The notes beneath the pieces are model-generated. The model was not told the origin of the DNA, searched no databases, and saw nothing but the letters and a program-made list of their open reading frames with translations. The position numbers were made by a program, and so were the translations under genes. Source: Warburgia ugandensis (taxonomy: Eukaryota; Streptophyta; Magnoliopsida; Canellales; Canellaceae). From it: a stretch of DNA of 64,000 nt. The stretch covers positions 26,185,445-26,249,444 of the forward strand of contig CP141132.1 of NCBI GenBank assembly GCA_035236585.1, in the 5' to 3' direction. The first letter of the stretch is position 1. The number at the start of each line of letters is the position of its first letter. Below, piece after piece: positions 12,101-23,046 of this stretch.

Positions 12101-12279
12101 ACAAGTGAGTATTCTCCATTACATCATGGCATGCACATGCCTTAAATGCTATGATGAAGGTACTATCCTCATTTTAGACAGACATGCCAAGGTATCATTT
12201 GGGTTCCACATATTCTTTTATTTCTAGTATTTTTATGTCATAAATGAAATTTCCTATGTGTGGGTTGGGTTTGGTTTGG

Positions 12280-12640
12280 ACGTGACATACCTGTCAAGGT
12301 AGTGGGAAAGTGGATGGATGCTAATTATATATTTAATATGATAGACTTTGACATCATCTTAGGGATGGAATGATTGGTAACTCATTAATCAATGTTGGAT
12401 TGTCACAAGAAGAAGATCACCTTTTGTGCACTTTGGGAGACAGCCTCATTCCATGGATAGGGGACATTGTAGGAGTGCATCATTTCAACCATGAAGGCAG
12501 TGTGAGCATGGTTACATTGGATGCCAAGTAGTCCAAGTTGGATAAACTTCCTAGGCTACCACCTTGGAGAGAGATTATCTTCTCCATTGAACTTGTGCTG
12601 GGTAGAGCTCGTATCTCTAAGGCTGCATATACGATGTCCT
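12280..12640 (+). pseudogene. pol: Tekay-like aspartic protease and start of RT linker
   Basis: The plus-strand translation near 12,297-12,400 reads 'VKVVGKWMDANYIFNMIDFDIILGME', then 'LDCHKKKITF'. This matches the protease-end signature of chromoviruses (xxDFDVILGMDWL, xxxDCxxKxVxF). The fragment ends with 'RARISKAAYTM' (about 12,605-12,635), the PISKAPYRM motif just before the reverse transcriptase. The next residues of that motif resume at 25,513. The active-site DTG is not recognisable. Confidence 0.75.
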
Positions 12641-12644
12641 AGAG

Positions 12645-15600
12645 CAAAAAGAGAAAAGAGAAAAGAAATATGAAGAAAAATCCTAACTAGCCACTTTCAT
12701 AGGCTATGTCGTCTGCATTTAGCATTTGTAGAAACCCTTTAAACCCCTAGGTTGTCCCTAGTGGACGAGCTATAGTCTCATAAGGTTTTTCAAAAATGAT
12801 GCCCATAAGCATTTTAAAACATAAAATTTGTATGGTAATTCCTTAATTTCTCTAAGAGAATTTCCTTCCATTTAGTGTACATTAACTATCTAACTTTAGC
12901 ATGTTAATAAATATGAGTAATAGTTCAAAATCCTACCCTTAATCATAAAGTGTCTCATTAGTACTATAGCCTCAGATTGTACGTGTGTGAACATAGCCAA
13001 CATATACACAACTTTCAATCTCTCATTAAGTTATAACCTAAATTACCATCCAAAAATATGCTTCAACTTCAAATCTTATAAGATATAATCAACACTCATA
13101 AAATAAAATAAAATAAAATAAATCACTTTGAAGTAGGTGTGAAAACTCTTATCAATATGTGAATAGAATAATGTGTATAAAAGATAAAATATCTCACATA
13201 TATAATAAAGAAAGATCAATGACTCGAAAAGAAATGATAACTGATCTCATGGAAATGACACCAACTATTAAGAATGTTACATTCTACCATAATCCCTAAG
13301 CCATACTACTCCTAAAATCAAGGTGGGTCTTTCAATAGGATGAAACATAAGGCTTAGGACAAGTTATGTAAGAAAGTGGTATAAGGGTAAAAAAAATATT
13401 CTTAGGAATATGTAAAAGTCTTCTTATAATGTAGTCACAATCTTTTTTTTACATACGAGAGTAAAGATTCTTCTTTCATTGGATTTTCCTTTCTTCTCCT
13501 TTTTTTCTTTCACTTGATTTGGAGCATACCCTTTTTCCACTTTGGAAATATTCCACTTTTTTCACTTCATAAGCTTATATTTCTCATACTAATTCATCAA
13601 AAAATATCAACCGTCTCTACATATTTACATAACACAAAGGCTAATAGATATATTAAAGGGTTAATATGGATAATGATTAATTGGTTCATAAGAAAAGGCT
13701 ATAATATAAACCATCAAAGGGCTAACAAGGGAAAAATAACTTAGGATGGGCTAAAAGGATCTAGGTTAATTAAGAAAGACCTTTATCATCTCCTAGGTTT
13801 TATATAACTTACATGTCTCCATAAACTCAAAAGACATCTGGTATAGTCTTTAATGATACTTAATAATAGTTGACCAAAACAAAGAAAAATGAGACCAACT
13901 ACGAATTAATGTCCATTGAAGAAAAATATTTATGTATAACCCTCACAAAGAAAGAATGACTCTATTCTCACATTGGTTTTAAGTCTTTACTAATTTTCTT
14001 CAAAATCCTTAAGTTATACTCACTCTACAACTTAAAAATATGTATATGTGGCTAATGTGCAACAATATTTTGAGTTTAATTTTTCATGAAAAACTCTAGA
14101 AAAAGGGTAACAAAATGAACTACTTGCATACAAATCTATTAAAAAGCTAAGTCCAAAGATAACACTGAATTTTAAAGAAAAAATATGATAATTTTAATTC
14201 TTATCCTTGTAAAGGAACTTATCACAAAATCTAAAAAAAAATTCTATTTTTTGGATTTATATTTTGAAATACCTCTAGACTTATATTTTGCTACTCCTCG
14301 ATAAAAAATGCAAAAGAGAAAAGAAATATGAGAAGAAGAAAAATTCCTAACTAGCTACTTTTGCAGGCCCTGTCATCTACATTTAGTATATGCAGAAAGC
14401 CTTCGAACCCTAGTGGACAAGTTATTGTCTTGTAAGGGTTTCTAGGAATGACATCCATAAATGAGACCCATAAACATTCAAAATGTAGAACTTGTATGGT
14501 AATTCCTTCATCTCTCTCAGAGAATTTCCATCCTTTCAATGTACATTAGGTATCTAACTTTAGCATGTTAATAAAAATGAACAATAATTCAAAATCGTAT
14601 CCTTAATCTTAAAGTATCCCATCAGTAATCGAGTCTTGGATTGTGTGTGAGTGAATATAGCCAACAAATGCATAGTTTTCAATCTTCATTAAATTATAAC
14701 TTAAATTACCATCCATAAATATGGTTCTACTTCAAATCTTTCAAGGTATAATAAGCACTCATAAAGAAATCGCTCTAAAGTAGGTAATAAAAACTTTCAT
14801 CAATATGTGAGTAGAATAATGTATATCAAAGAAAAAATGTCTCGCATATATAATAAAGAAAGAATGATAACTAAACATAAATGACATCTAATTTCATGGA
14901 AATGACACCCTATTAAGAATGTTACATTCTACCATAATCCGTACTCATTCATTTCCACATCCAAGCCATAAAGCCATACTACCCTTAATATTAAGGTATG
15001 TCTTTCACTGGGATGAACATAAGGCTTAGGACAAGGTTATGAAGGAAAGTGGTATCAAGGTAAACAAAATGTTATAAAGAATATGTAAAGGTCTTTAATA
15101 AAGTACTCATAATCTTGTTTTTATACATGAGAGTGAACATTCTTCTTTCATTGGCTTTTTCTTTTTTCTCTTCCCTTTTTTTCACTTGATTTTGAGCACA
15201 ACCTCTTTCTAATTTGAAATATTCTACTTTAATGTTCACCTCTTGAACTTATATTGCTTGTACTAGTTCATCAAGCTATTTCCTACTCTGTCTACATATT
15301 CCAAATCACAATGGATAACAGATACATAAAGGATTGATATGGATAGTGATTAATTATTCACAAGAAAGGGATAATATAAAGGCTCAGAAGGCTAACTAGC
15401 AAAAATTAACTTAGGGCAAACTAGAAGGCTCTGGGTAAATCAAGAATGGACTCTATCATCTACTAGGTTTCATATGACTTACATGTGTCCATAAACTCAA
15501 AAGATATTTGGTGTAGTCTTTAAATGATATTTCTTAATAGTTGACAAAAACAAAGACCAATGAGACCAACTATGAATTAATGTCGACTAAAGAAAAATCT

Positions 15601-15970
15601 AAATTTATGTATAGACATTTTAAAGAAAGAATTTCTCTATTCTAAAATAAATTATAAGTCACTACTAATTTTCTTCAAGATCTCTAAGATATAATCACTC
15701 GTCAATTTAAACTATGTATCTATGTCTAAAGTACAACAAGTATTTTGAGTTTACTATTTTCAAGGAAAACTTTAGAAAAAAGGGGGGAAAAAATGAATTA
15801 ATTGTTTACAAATCTATTAAAAGCTAAAGTCCAATGATAACACTAAATTTTCAAAACAAAATTGATAATTTCAATTCTCATTTTTGGAACTTACCACTAA
15901 ATCTCATTTTTCAATTTTTTGAAAAAATTAAAATACTAACAAAAAGACTCAAAACTAATAAAAACCTACA
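12645..15970 (-). repeat. Tandemly duplicated ~1.66-kb Athila 3' unit
   Basis: 12,658-14,310 and 14,316-15,970 are colinear, diverged copies. Offsets between matching landmarks are 1658 bp ('gagaaaagaaatatg') and 1671 bp ('gagaccaact'). A single homologous unit lies in the same place in the plus-strand Athila element (57,433-59,110), so one unit is the normal state and this copy is duplicated. Each unit ends (minus sense) near 'AGTCTAGAGG' or 'AGTCTGAGGATGG', PPT-like motifs sharing the following GTATTTCAAAAT. It is noncoding; an env-like function is not visible. Confidence 0.8.
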
Positions 15971-16299
15971 CTACACACACAAAATTTTGAAATACACCAT
16001 CCTCAGACTTAAATTAATCATTGTCCTCAATATTTAGAACTAGATGTCAAGGACAACCAATCTAATAAAGCTAGAAGATAAAAGTGAGAAGAATTGTACC
16101 TAGATGATCTGTATGCCGAATATGATGTTGAGCTCTAATGATGGCAATGCTAATAAAACCAAATGATGATACAAAATAATGTACAATTATGACTGAAAGC
16201 ATATGCATATGCAAGACTTACTATTGACTCAACTAGACCTAAGACCTAAACTAACACTATACAACATAAATGCATATGTGAATCTTGATAAATAGGATC

Positions 16300-17310
16300 A
16301 TGGAGAAGAATTTTTGCCACTTCAAGGTTATTCAATTCTAAGAATGGTTTCTACCACTAACCATTGACTTTGGAAACTTCCCCATCTTTTTAAATCTTGA
16401 TAGAACATGAGGGTAAACAGTATGAATTATGTAAGGACCATTCCATCAATGTCTTAACTTTCCTAAAATAGATGCAAGCTAGAATTATGAAGGATTTTCT
16501 AAATAGGTGAAAAGATTTAGGCAAGATATGCCTATCATGAGCTACTTTCATATAGTCCTAATACTTTTTTGTACTCTCATATGCATCTCTCCCAATTTCT
16601 TCTAACTTTGTGAGTAAAAGTTTCTTATAGGTGCCTATTTTGTCTAAATGAAAGTTGAATTTTTTAATGGCCAATATGCTTTATGTTCCAACTCAACTAG
16701 TAAATGATAGGCTTTTCCATAAACTAAGTGGTAGCAACATTCCAATGGGAGTCTTAAATGCTATATGGTAAGCCAATAATGCACCACTAAGTTATAACGA
16801 CCAAACTTTTGTGTTAGGTTAACCATCTTCTCTACGATGTGCTTAGTATCCCTATTGGATATCCCTACTTGGCCACTAGTTTGTGGATGATAGGATGTTG
16901 CAACACTATTTTTAATACCATATTTTTGTGTTAAGGCTTCAAAAACCTGGTTGCAAAAATATTTTTTACCGTTGTTTATAATAGTGCGCTGAATACTAAA
17001 ACGTGCAAAATTAGTTTCTTTAAGAAACTGCACCACTACCTTGTGGTCATTGGTCTTCCATGCCATAGCTACTACCCATTTGGATACATAATTCACTCCT
17101 AAAATAATATATAAGTTTGTAAAGGAATTAGGGAAAGGACCCATGAAATTAATGCCACAAACATAAAAAGTTCAACAATTAAAATAGGGTTTAAAAGCAT
17201 CATGTCTCTATGTCCAATGCTCCCTAATTTTTGAAAATGGTCACATGCTTTGTAAAAATCATGAGAACACCTAAAAAGAGTAGGAGAATAGAATCTAACC
17301 ACTACAAACT
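16300..17310 (-). pseudogene. pol: Athila-like integrase, minus strand
   Basis: Two minus-strand open segments join across a frameshift. 17,302-17,150 holds the end of the HHCC zinc-finger domain ('FYSPTLFRCSHDF', then 'CDHFQKLG', second Cys lost). 17,144-16,761 holds the catalytic core: 'MGPFPNSFTNLYIILGVNYVSKW', 'RTIINNGKKYFCNQVFEAL' and 'HPQTSGQVGISNRD'. In Athila-type integrases these are the GPFPxSxGxxYILVAVDYVSKW, ISDxGxHF and YHPQTxGQxExSNR motifs. Here the catalytic Asp and Glu are replaced (VNY for VDY, NNG for SDG, VGIS for VEIS). The protein is therefore both broken and catalytically dead. Confidence 0.85.
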
Positions 17311-17599
17311 CTTTGTAGTGATCTTTTTCACACTAAAGTGAACTCCACATGCACGGTAATGGCAAAAGAAAATAGCACTATGATGATCACTATTAGGAAC
17401 ACATCTATTAATGATGTAATCGGGACAGTAGTTGGACAAGTAAGGATCATCCCTAAATAAGTACTTCACTTTTTCCAGTGTGAAGGCATCTTATTAGTAA
17501 TAACATAGTTCACTATGTTAGCAAACCAAGGTGATTACAAAACTAGTTGTTCACCTTGAAAAGACTCAGCAATGGCACTAAGTCACTAGTAGACTCAAT

Positions 17600-18830
17600 A
17601 ATAAGCCAAGATAATGATCTGTTGCTACATTTCAAAACCTTTTTATCTCAAAATTCAATATCAAACTTCTACAGCAGTAAATCATAAGATTAATTTAGGT
17701 TAAGCATCTTTTTCAAAAAAAATAGGCTTTAATGCAACATGATCCAAATAGACAATAACCTTAGCTCCTAACAAATAAGATCTAAACATATCCAAAGCAA
17801 ACACAACTGCTAACAACTCTTTTTCTATGGTAGAATAATTGGGTTGTGCATCACTAAGTGTCCTTTGAGCATAATATATCAAAAACATGACCAATCATAT
17901 AATTAAAGACATCACACATAATCTCAAAAGGTGCACTCTAATCAGGTAGTCTAATAATGGGTGCAATTTGAATTTAAGGCATTCAAATGCACACAGGAAA
18001 TCAAAATCAAATGCAGACTCCTTAGCAAATAAATTACATAGGTGTCTAGAAACCTCACTAAAGTCTTTAACAAATCTATAGAAAATAGCAAGCCCTAGAA
18101 ATAAGCTGATGTCTATCAGTGTCTATGGTGGAAAAAGGTTGGAGGAGATCCAATTTAGCCTTATCTACCTTAATCCCATTTTGTTATATAACATGCCCAT
18201 GTGTTATACCTCTTTTCACCATGAAATGACACTTTTCCTAGTTAAATACTAAATTGTTCTCCTTACACCTAGACAACACTAACTCTAGGTGTTCAAGTAC
18301 TAATCAAATGAAGAACTACATATAGGGAGATCATCCATAAACACCTCTAAGAAATGCTCTATCGTATAAGAAAATATGCTTATCATACACCTTTGAAAAG
18401 TTGCATGTTCATTGCATAACCCAAAAGGCATGCAATAGTTGGCAAAGGTTCCAAAAGGACAATTCAAGGTGGTTGTCTCTTGATCCTCTAGTGCTATAGG
18501 AATCCTATTATAACTAGAGTATCTCTCAAGAAAATAGTAATATTCATATCCAGCTTACACCTCTAACATTTGGTCAATAAGTGAAAGAGAAAAGTGATCT
18601 TTCCTTGTAACAGAGTTCAATTTGCAATAATTGATATACCCCACCAAGTGATCATGCGGGTCACCAGTAACTCATTATTATCATTATGAACTACCATGAC
18701 TCTAGACTTCTTGAGTACAACTTGAGCTGGGCTGATCCAAGTGTTATCAGAAATTGGATAAATAATGCCTACATCTAGTTGTTTCAATACCTCAACTCTC
18801 ACAACTTCCTTCACGGGTTAAGTCGTCTTT
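17600..18830 (-). pseudogene. pol: Athila-like reverse transcriptase and RNase H, minus strand
   Basis: The RT start at 18,814-18,617 reads 'KEVVRVEVLKQLDVGIIYPI', then 'WISPAQVVLKKS' and 'NDNNELLVTRMITWW'. These are hallmarks of Athila RT (KEVVxKEVLKLLDAGIIYPISDSxWVSPxQxVPKK, NENNELIPTRxxTGWR). Further decayed RT runs to about 17,950. RNase H at 17,894-17,700 reads 'AQRTLSDAQPNYSTIEKELL' and 'FRSYLLGAKVIVYLDH', matching the SRTLNxAQxNYxTTEKELL and FRxYLxGxKxxVxTDH motifs. Stops and shifts interrupt the frame in many places. Confidence 0.85.
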
Positions 18831-18989
18831 GCATCTCGCTATACGGTTCTACATTCTCCTCAAGGTGAATACAATTCACACAAATAGTGGGGCTTACACC
18901 CTTTATATCCGCTATTGTCCACCCTAGAGTTGTTTATGTTCTCTACGAACATCAAGTAGCTTAGTTTCCTATTCATTGTCAAGGTTTGA

Positions 18990-19420
18990 AGCAATTATAA
19001 TAGACAAGGGATCTAAACGACCTAAAATTGCATATTTAAACTTTCAAGTAAAGGTTCTAGGTCCAAGGAGGGTGGTTTTTCATTGGATCGAGTAGGTGTA
19101 GACTCAAGAAGCGGAAGAGGTTTTGCTTGGGCTCTCCATTTAGAAGTATCAATCAATGGTGTAAAATCTAATAAAGCATTAACTTCATTAATGGAATTAT
19201 CTATGTCAAAATCTAAGCCAAAATGGGAGTGGAGCACCCTAGTCTGCAATGACATAATATATAGTGGAGCATCCTAGATCCCTAAACTTAGGTGGAGCAT
19301 TGTGCTAAATAATGAAACATGCTTGCTAGGAATGATTTCTTCTACACATTGAGCCTACATTTCTGTGTGCTGAGATCCTTAAAAATGTTGGCATAAGGAC
19401 TTGTTTAAATATATCCTTTA
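18990..19420 (-). pseudogene. pol: Athila-like protease remnant and pre-RT linker
   Basis: 19,255-19,022 (minus) ends in 'KPPSLDLEPLLESLNMQF', the KPPxLELKPLPxxLKYAFLG linker that precedes RT in Athila elements. Sequence just upstream resembles the PPKxKDPGxxTIxC start of the protease, but the DLGASxN active site is not found, so the protease core seems deleted. The equivalent linker in the plus-strand element is at 37,480-37,540. Confidence 0.65.
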
Positions 19421-19499
19421 TCTCACTAAAATTTGCTCCTTTCTTTTTTGGACGCAAACATTGAGGGTATGGAGCTATGGGCATGTAAGTTGCCTCAGT

Positions 19500-20654
19500 A
19501 ATAGGTTCAGAAGAAGAGAGGAACTTTTAACACTTCTCTTTGCCTATCAGAGGGTTTATGTTACTCTCATTCTCCTCACATTCTTCTATTTCCTTGGTCC
19601 TACTCACTTTGTCATTAATTTTCTTACCACTCCTAAGGGTAGTAATAGATTTGGCTTGTTCATGATATTTTGGCTCACTAGAGGTCATGCCAATCTCATA
19701 TTGGCCCTTAAGGTTAAGTACAAGCTGATTAGGAAATGTAGCCCTTTCCCTTTCACTAAATGTGATAGAAAATTGATACATTTAAATTTCCAATCTAAAA
19801 GTATCTTGGGAATTGGCTTGCAAAGTTTGTTTGGTATTGTTTTGAAATTGAAATGAACTTTGCATGAACAAAATAAGGGTCTCTTCTAAAGATGGTTTCC
19901 CCTATTGTGGAGGAAATGATTGAAAAGAGGGAAGTTGTTATGGAATAGGGGCTTATGGGAAAGGTTGAGTAGGGAATCCCAAGTGGTCCTCCTTAATGAT
20001 GATTCTTTGACCATAAGAAATTGGGATCCCTAACCCAACCAAGATTATAAGTCTCATAATAGGGGTTGCTAGGGTTTCTAAATGAATTCAATGCATTTTC
20101 TTGCTTTGAAAAATATTTAGGGAATGTAGATCTAGATAGATAGGAGGTAGTAGAGCATGTTGGACTAGAGAAAATGGAATAAACCTCATATTGAGATTTC
20201 ATAGATGATGCATTAGCCAACATGAAGGAATCAAACTTCTATGCGAAATATCTATCTTATCCTCCTTATGTCCCAACATGTCTATCCAATGTACCAATTT
20301 GGAGTAGTACATATCTCATAAAGACCGCCCATTTTAAGAGGTTACAAATATTTCTCCATGTGAGTAGAATTATCCTATAGCTGAGAATTTTTAGCTAATG
20401 TCTTGAAGAAATTCCATCCTATACATTTCTCTTAGATATAAATGCTCTTCCAGTAGTGGCATCAATCTTACATTGGTTTTGAAGAGTCAAACCTTCATAA
20501 AAGTATTGCACTTGTTGCCACTTTCTAAAACCATGGTAGGGGTATTTGAGAAATAAATCCATCCACCTTTCCTAACAATCATAAAAATATTTACCCTTCA
20601 TTTTTTTAAATTTATAATCTCTCTTCTAAGGGCATTTGTTGTAAACAGGAAAGA
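19500..20654 (-). pseudogene. gag: Athila-like gag, minus strand, 5' part missing
   Basis: The most upstream block (20,650-20,420) reads 'EFFPVYNKCP', 'ERWMDLFLKYPYHGF' and 'KWQQVQYFYEGLTLQNQ', matching FFPxxKTxxLRxxI, ERxKDLLRxCPHHG and QVQxFYxGLxPxxR of Athila Gag. 20,223-19,993 reads 'PYYETYNLGWVRDPNFLW', matching PYSNTYNPGWRNHPNFSW. 19,781-19,527 contains 'SEPKYHEQAKSITTLRSGK', the QAKAIxTLRSGK linker. The N-terminal half is not found beyond the CACTA element at 20,658, so it was lost. Confidence 0.85.
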
Positions 20655-21261
20655 ATTCAGTACTAAAATTTTGATTTTGGAAGATGACAAGAAAAAGACA
20701 ATTTTCATGAAACCATCTTTGTAAAAAAGAATCAAAGACAATTTCTAAAAACTGTCTTATTTTGTGAAGAAAAGAAGATGGTTTTCACAAACCATCCTTT
20801 TTTGTCATGAAAAGAAAATGGTTTCTAAAGACCATCTTCTTTTGTCTCAAAAAAAAAAAAATGACAATTTTAGAAAATATTCATCCTTTATCTGAAAAAA
20901 GAATTGTCTCAAAGAAGAAGATGATTTTTGCTAAAACTATCTTCTTATATGAGACAAAATAGGATGATTTTCTAAAGTTGTCTTCTTTTTTTAGACAAAA
21001 TAAGATACTTTGAGAAAAATATCTTAATTTTTCTAGAAAAAGAAGACGGTTGGCTAAAATCTCTTATTTTAGAAGATAAAAGAAGGCAGCTTTTTGAAAC
21101 TGTCTTATTTTGTCAGACAAAACTCATTTAAAATATGACTTCTTACAACCTTTTCCTTTTAATGTCTTCCTCCCATCCACATCGCTTCTCCCTCTCCGGT
21201 ACCTTTTTCTCCCACACGAATATAACCTCTTAGAAACCCATTTTGAGGTAATGATTTTCAC

Positions 21262-21286
21262 CTCTCTCTCTCTCTCTCTCTCTCTC
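21262..21286. repeat. (CT)12 microsatellite in the CACTA element
   Basis: A short perfect CT run. The antisense open frame through it is an artefact. Confidence 0.95.
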
Positions 21287-21359
21287 CCATCACTAACATA
21301 GAACCAAGCAACGTTTGTGCCTAGCACAGACACCTATGTCTAAAATAGGATTAGGTTTT

Positions 21360-21595
21360 TTGTATTGGGTATTTATTCATCTGGGTTTTCTCTATTTATG
21401 GGTTTTCTTCTATTTGTAGGTTTTCTCATCTGGTTTTTGTTCTATTTGAGGGTTTTTTCATCTGAGTTTTGGGTTTTCTCATCTATGCTTTCATCTGAGT
21501 TTTGGGTTTTCTCATTTGCATTTTCATATGAGTTTTAGGTTTCCTCATCTAGGTTTTCTTCTGTTCGTGGGTCTTCTCATGTAGGTTTTCCAATG
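21360..21595. repeat. Degenerate 'GGGTTTTCTCATCTG' tandem repeats
   Basis: Roughly eight irregular units of about 25-35 bp, each containing a variant of GGGTTTTCTCATCT(G/A) plus 'TTTCATCTGAGTTTT', fill the start of the CACTA centre. No protein is encoded. Confidence 0.6.
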
Positions 21596-22630
21596 AGCAT
21601 GATTTTTAAGACCTCTAATGGGTTTGAATCCTTTGGAGTTTGGTTTTTGTTAGAGTTTATACCAAGAGATGGATCATTCTTCGAAGATCCAATGATTTGA
21701 TGCAACTACTAGTAGTACAATTCCTGAGTTTGGAGGAGATTGAGTAGGAAGGAAACACACAACTTAGATTGACTGAAACACAACTATGTAAAGGTACAAA
21801 TTTAAGAACAAAACTGTTATTCTATTTGTTTCATCATTCTAAGTAAAGTCCCTAAACTTATTTGTTGATTAGAGAAGATCTGACAAATATTTGAACCTGT
21901 TAGTGATGTACAGCCATGATTGAGTCACATAGTGACAATCCAACACTTCTAACAACCTATTGAATAAGAAACTGAACAATTGCATGTAGGATCTCCACTT
22001 TAATCCCCCATTTTTTTATTATTCATGGATTAGTATTGAATGTACGAGATTTCTCTCTATTTCCTCTTCACTTGGTTTCATTAGCAACCGCATTCATGAA
22101 ATTAGGATGAATAGGAGCATGTATGATCCTTAGTTCCTTAAATTGATAGTGGCTTTAATAATTTAAATATTGTAATAGTAGCAATTCATTTTTCATGAAT
22201 TTGAAGTGAACATGGGCTAAGTGTTGAATGTTTCATGTATTTATACCAATGAAACTACAAAAAGAATATTGTAATATCAAAGTTACAATTGCTATAACTG
22301 TTGTGTAAAATAAAATTTTAAGTGAACAAAAGAAGATGGCTTTTAGAAAATTGTCTTTTTAAGTACAAACAAAAGAAGATGGTTTTTCAAAAATCATCTT
22401 GTTTTTATTAAGAAGGCAATTTTTTAGAAAATTGTCTTCTTTCATTTGTGTTAAAGAAGATGGTTTTTTTTTTTTTCAATTGCCTTCTTTTAAACATACA
22501 AAATAAGATGGTTTTGTGACTATCTTCTTTTCAAACATATACTCTAAAATGGTTGGATGGAAGATGGTTTTGGAATTATCTTCTATATGGTTTTTAATAG
22601 TTTTAAAAACCCTCTACTGTAGTAGTGATT

Positions 22631-22903
22631 TGTTTTTAAAAAATTTAGATAATTGCTCTCAATTATCTAAATACAACACACTTAAAAGACAGCAAATAAA
22701 TGTGACCTAAAATGCAAAGAAATAGGAAACTAATATAACTACTTAGATTCTACTTACGCAAAGATTCTAAGCCTCAAAAGACTAATATTATAACTGATAT
22801 AGCCTATGTTTTGTTGGTTATAACTGAGCCTCGATTATCCTTTATTAAGTAGGTTCTTTTAATGAAAAAACCTAGAAAGTATGCAGCACATAAGATGAAT
22901 ACA

Positions 22904-22936
<33 letters not shown>

Positions 22937-23046
22937 ACTTATACTACCACTCAAATATGTAAATCTAAGTTAATAATGCAAAACTAAAGCAAGAAAAAGT
23001 AAGGAGTTAGGTAGAGCTTACGATAGGATCCTAGATAAAAGTCTTC
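22631..23046 (-). other. Leader between minus Athila 5' LTR and CACTA insertion
   Basis: No gag homology is visible here, although gag N-terminal sequence would be expected. A compound (AT)n(TG)n microsatellite occupies 22,904-22,936. A primer site is not recognisable. The stretch may be LTR or leader sequence left after a deletion. Confidence 0.4.

Larger units (their letters stand above)
20658..22627. mobile_element. CACTA-type DNA transposon, non-autonomous, TSD ATT
   Basis: The right end is TACTGTAGTAGTG (inverse: CACTACTACAGTAG), a CACTA terminus. The left end is CAGTACTAAAA, a one-base variant of CACTA. The 3-bp sequence ATT flanks both ends (20,655-20,657 and 22,628-22,630), the duplication size expected for CACTA elements. 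Both subterminal zones (20,680-21,120 and 22,320-22,600) are packed with short inverted units of the AAGATGGTTTT...AAAACCATCTT type, as in plant CACTA elements. The 1.2-kb centre has no transposase, so it is non-autonomous. It has a TC microsatellite and a run of 'GGGTTTTCTCATCTG' repeats. It interrupts the minus-strand Athila gag/leader. Confidence 0.72.
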
